A stretch of DNA of 64,000 nt, taken from contig NZ_VDUZ01000001.1 in NCBI RefSeq assembly GCF_008039615.1, positions 62,001 to 126,000 on the forward strand, given 5' to 3'. Shown here piece by piece: positions 63,201-64,000 of the stretch (the first letter of the stretch is position 1; each line of letters opens with the position of its first letter). The notes under the pieces are model-generated. The model did no database searches. It had not been told where the DNA came from and worked only from the letters and a program-made list of their open reading frames with translations. The translations under genes were made by a program, and so were the position numbers. This DNA comes from Vineibacter terrae. GTDB lineage: Bacteria > Pseudomonadota > Alphaproteobacteria > Reyranellales > Reyranellaceae.

Positions 63201-64000
63201 CAGCATCGCCGGCCAGAACTTCGTGAACCTGCGCGGCAACGGCATCGTCCAGACGGCCGGCACCATCTCGGCAACCAGTGTCTTTCTGACGGCCGGTGCC
63301 GACACGTCCATCATCCAGGTGGGCGGCAACATCACCAGCTCGGTCGGGGACCTGAGCGCGACCGCCGGCGGTGCCGTGCAGCTCACCAGCGCCACGAACA
63401 AGGTGGCGACTGTTGTCGGATCGGCGGGCACGGATTTCCGTTATGTCGATGCCGACACCGTTGTGCTGGGTTCCGGTGCACAGGGCATCACCATCGGTGC
63501 CGGCCGATACCTCGATATCGCGGCCGACGGCATCGGTATCAGTCCCGGGGTGCTGATCGGTGCGATGGTGGCCGGCCAATCGCGCGTCGACAATCCGACC
63601 GGCGTGACCGTGCTGCGCCCGGTCACGGCCGGCACGCCCGTCGTGATCGGCGGCACCGGCGGCACGGGCCTCACGCAGGCGGCGCTGAGCGCCGGCATCC
63701 GCACCGGCACCTTGCGCATCGGCTCGATCGGCCGCACCGCGGGCACGGTGCTGGGCGGCGCCACGATCACCGGTGAAAGCGCCGCGGGCGCGATCACGGC
63801 GCAGGGCCTCGACTTCAACGGCAGCGGCGCGGCGGTCCGGACCCTGGTGCTCGAATCAGCCGCCGACGGCACCGCCATCGGCCAGACGGCGCCGATCGCC
63901 GTGACCGCGCTGGCCACGTCCGTGACCGGCAGCGGCGCCGTCGAGCTGACCCAGGACAACTCGGTGGGCGCGCTGGCCCATGTCGCACGCATCGGCGACA
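60202..64000 (+). CDS. Filamentous haemagglutinin-type adhesin, N-terminal part (runs off window)
   Basis: At least 1266 residues with no stop before the window end. A long signal region ends RRQLLAATALAALVGWGVLAFATPADAQ-like (hydrophobic core 34-52). It is followed by the haemagglutination-activity (TPS) domain: [53 protein letters not shown]. Gly/Ala/Thr-rich beta-helix repeats make up the rest, including the family marker GSWLLDPTNMTIGT. A repeat unit of about 460 residues occurs twice (FRYVDANQVVLGG... and FRYVDADTVVLGS...). It should be secreted by a TpsB partner not seen here. The start is uncertain: the ATG lies in a repeat. Confidence 0.85.
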   Translation, partial: MTERAAAPRHARCDRPAASAATQYPHPPRRQLLAATALAALVGWGVLAFATPADAQLPAGGTVVGGSATITTGASQVTVNQSSNRGVIDWRSFSIGPGARVDFRQPGAGAVTLNRVTGPDPSVIAGQLTANGQIVLVNGAGVLFANGAQVNVGALVASTATISNPQAFMADGRIAFDVPSPIAGAGVVNAGTITVRDGGLVGLVGSMAANHGVINARLGRVTIGGAETFTVDLAGDGLINFQIGQPVSRQPVDRQGRKMPLASNTGTINADGGVVTMTARAAGGVVDSVVNVGGAIRARAVSQEGGVLVLDGGDGGTVDVTGKLDVSGKDAGQRGGQVIATAKGGKVNVGSSAVIDASGASGGGKVNIGGSYQGQGPVANARDATVAAGATINADATRQGDGGAVIVWSDNTTVLGGTISARGGPRGGNGGFVETSGKNTLAVLNEASVNAGAVAGRAGSWLLDPTNMTIGTTEAASIVSSLAGGTSVTVTTSATGGEPGNITVAAPIVASTGTTGVTLTLQAHGSINVNEAIQLTGPSVSVVLDAATLSSATPVRSIFLNALVEADFLRLMAAGDIIQTGGSVRTSAAEPLRADAGGTVQLTSPTNDVGFIFGSAGTNFRYVDANQVVLGGDSDGVAQDLFIGAGAYLDIAADIIDLFPGSVIGAVFGTGGPPANPTGVTVLRPTTPGTAMVIGGPGAAGLSQAALADGIVTGTLRIGSVGRAAGTVLGGAATGAESAAGTITVQGLDLRISAVQTLVLESGAAGTAITQSATEPLLVNALATATRADAAIVLRGGALNNEIGTVAHVLRVGDADVSAATGLYSLDVRFGLTVGSLGSATSPLVGLRSSGTTAGLPVNAAIVAGAVDINTGPGGLLINNAIAARGGNVTLTAFPGTIGSSADGAIDVGAGTLTMTAGTGIALTAPVTAGAVNFTTTGGVVISNPGNVIGALATVASSATGSPVAHLFVDSAVPMTVESGGLTVSGFTTLVSAGQLTVNGSIAGQNFVNLRGNGIVQTAGTISATSVFLTAGADTSIIQVGGNITSSVGDLSATAGGAVQLTSATNKVATVVGSAGTDFRYVDADTVVLGSGAQGITIGAGRYLDIAADGIGISPGVLIGAMVAGQSRVDNPTGVTVLRPVTAGTPVVIGGTGGTGLTQAALSAGIRTGTLRIGSIGRTAGTVLGGATITGESAAGAITAQGLDFNGSGAAVRTLVLESAADGTAIGQTAPIAVTALATSVTGSGAVELTQDNSVGALAHVARIGD

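Overview
The window is uniformly GC-rich (roughly two thirds G+C) and gene-dense. It reads as chromosome of an alphaproteobacterium, probably a soil or freshwater Rhodospirillales/Reyranella-like lineage. This placement is inferred from gene order and protein style: gatC-gatA, pyrB plus a dihydroorotase-like partner, purM-purN divergent from a DUF2066 gene followed by CDP-alcohol transferase, PerM and HdaA, and an alphaproteobacterial aa3 oxidase subunit IV. No rRNA, tRNA, CRISPR array or intact insertion sequence was seen. Most long open frames opposite the annotated genes are GC-rich shadows and are omitted.

Layout. 1-2.1 kb: start of gatA, gatC, an alpha/beta hydrolase and the Holliday-junction resolvase ruvX. 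2.2-13.6 kb: an accessory block with an orphan eCIS-type DUF4157 metallopeptidase, a lipoprotein, a caspase-fold peptidase with a LuxR regulator, a divergent SARP/TPR regulator, and a 1470-residue protein that joins a cytochrome P450 to a DyP-type peroxidase through a transmembrane linker, followed by an unrecognised 533-residue protein. 13.8-23.5 kb: a DpgC-like cofactor-free dioxygenase, a threonine dehydratase-like enzyme, a class III cyclase, a two-component system, an FAD oxidoreductase, and cytochrome b561 with two YceI proteins. 23.6-25.7 kb: a fluoride-response operon (DUF190, two FluC/CrcB channels, a half-length CPA2 antiporter) preceded by a fluoride riboswitch with a visible expression platform. 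25.7-32 kb: an ion permease, a methyltransferase-like membrane protein, an amidohydrolase, pyrB, a pseudo-dihydroorotase and a dienelactone hydrolase. 32-43.8 kb: housekeeping genes (gmk, yicC, hdaA, purM, purN, ndk and others). 43.8-50.7 kb: a Kef-type antiporter, a tannase-family esterase, a Phd/PIN toxin-antitoxin pair and a low-GC pentapeptide-repeat membrane protein. 51-59.6 kb: an orphan CoxL-like molybdenum hydroxylase subunit, then two unrelated nickel/cobalt transporters that bracket an exported metallo-beta-lactamase and two beta-propeller proteins. 60.2 kb to the end: the start of a very large filamentous-haemagglutinin-type adhesin.

At least three families of intergenic inverted repeats are scattered through the window. 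One is a perfect 39-bp-arm palindrome at 45.7 kb with three diverged relatives. The strongest candidates for new biology are the P450-DyP fusion and its regulator/caspase neighbourhood, the riboswitch-controlled fluoride operon with a truncated antiporter, and the metal-transporter-flanked exported propeller cluster.
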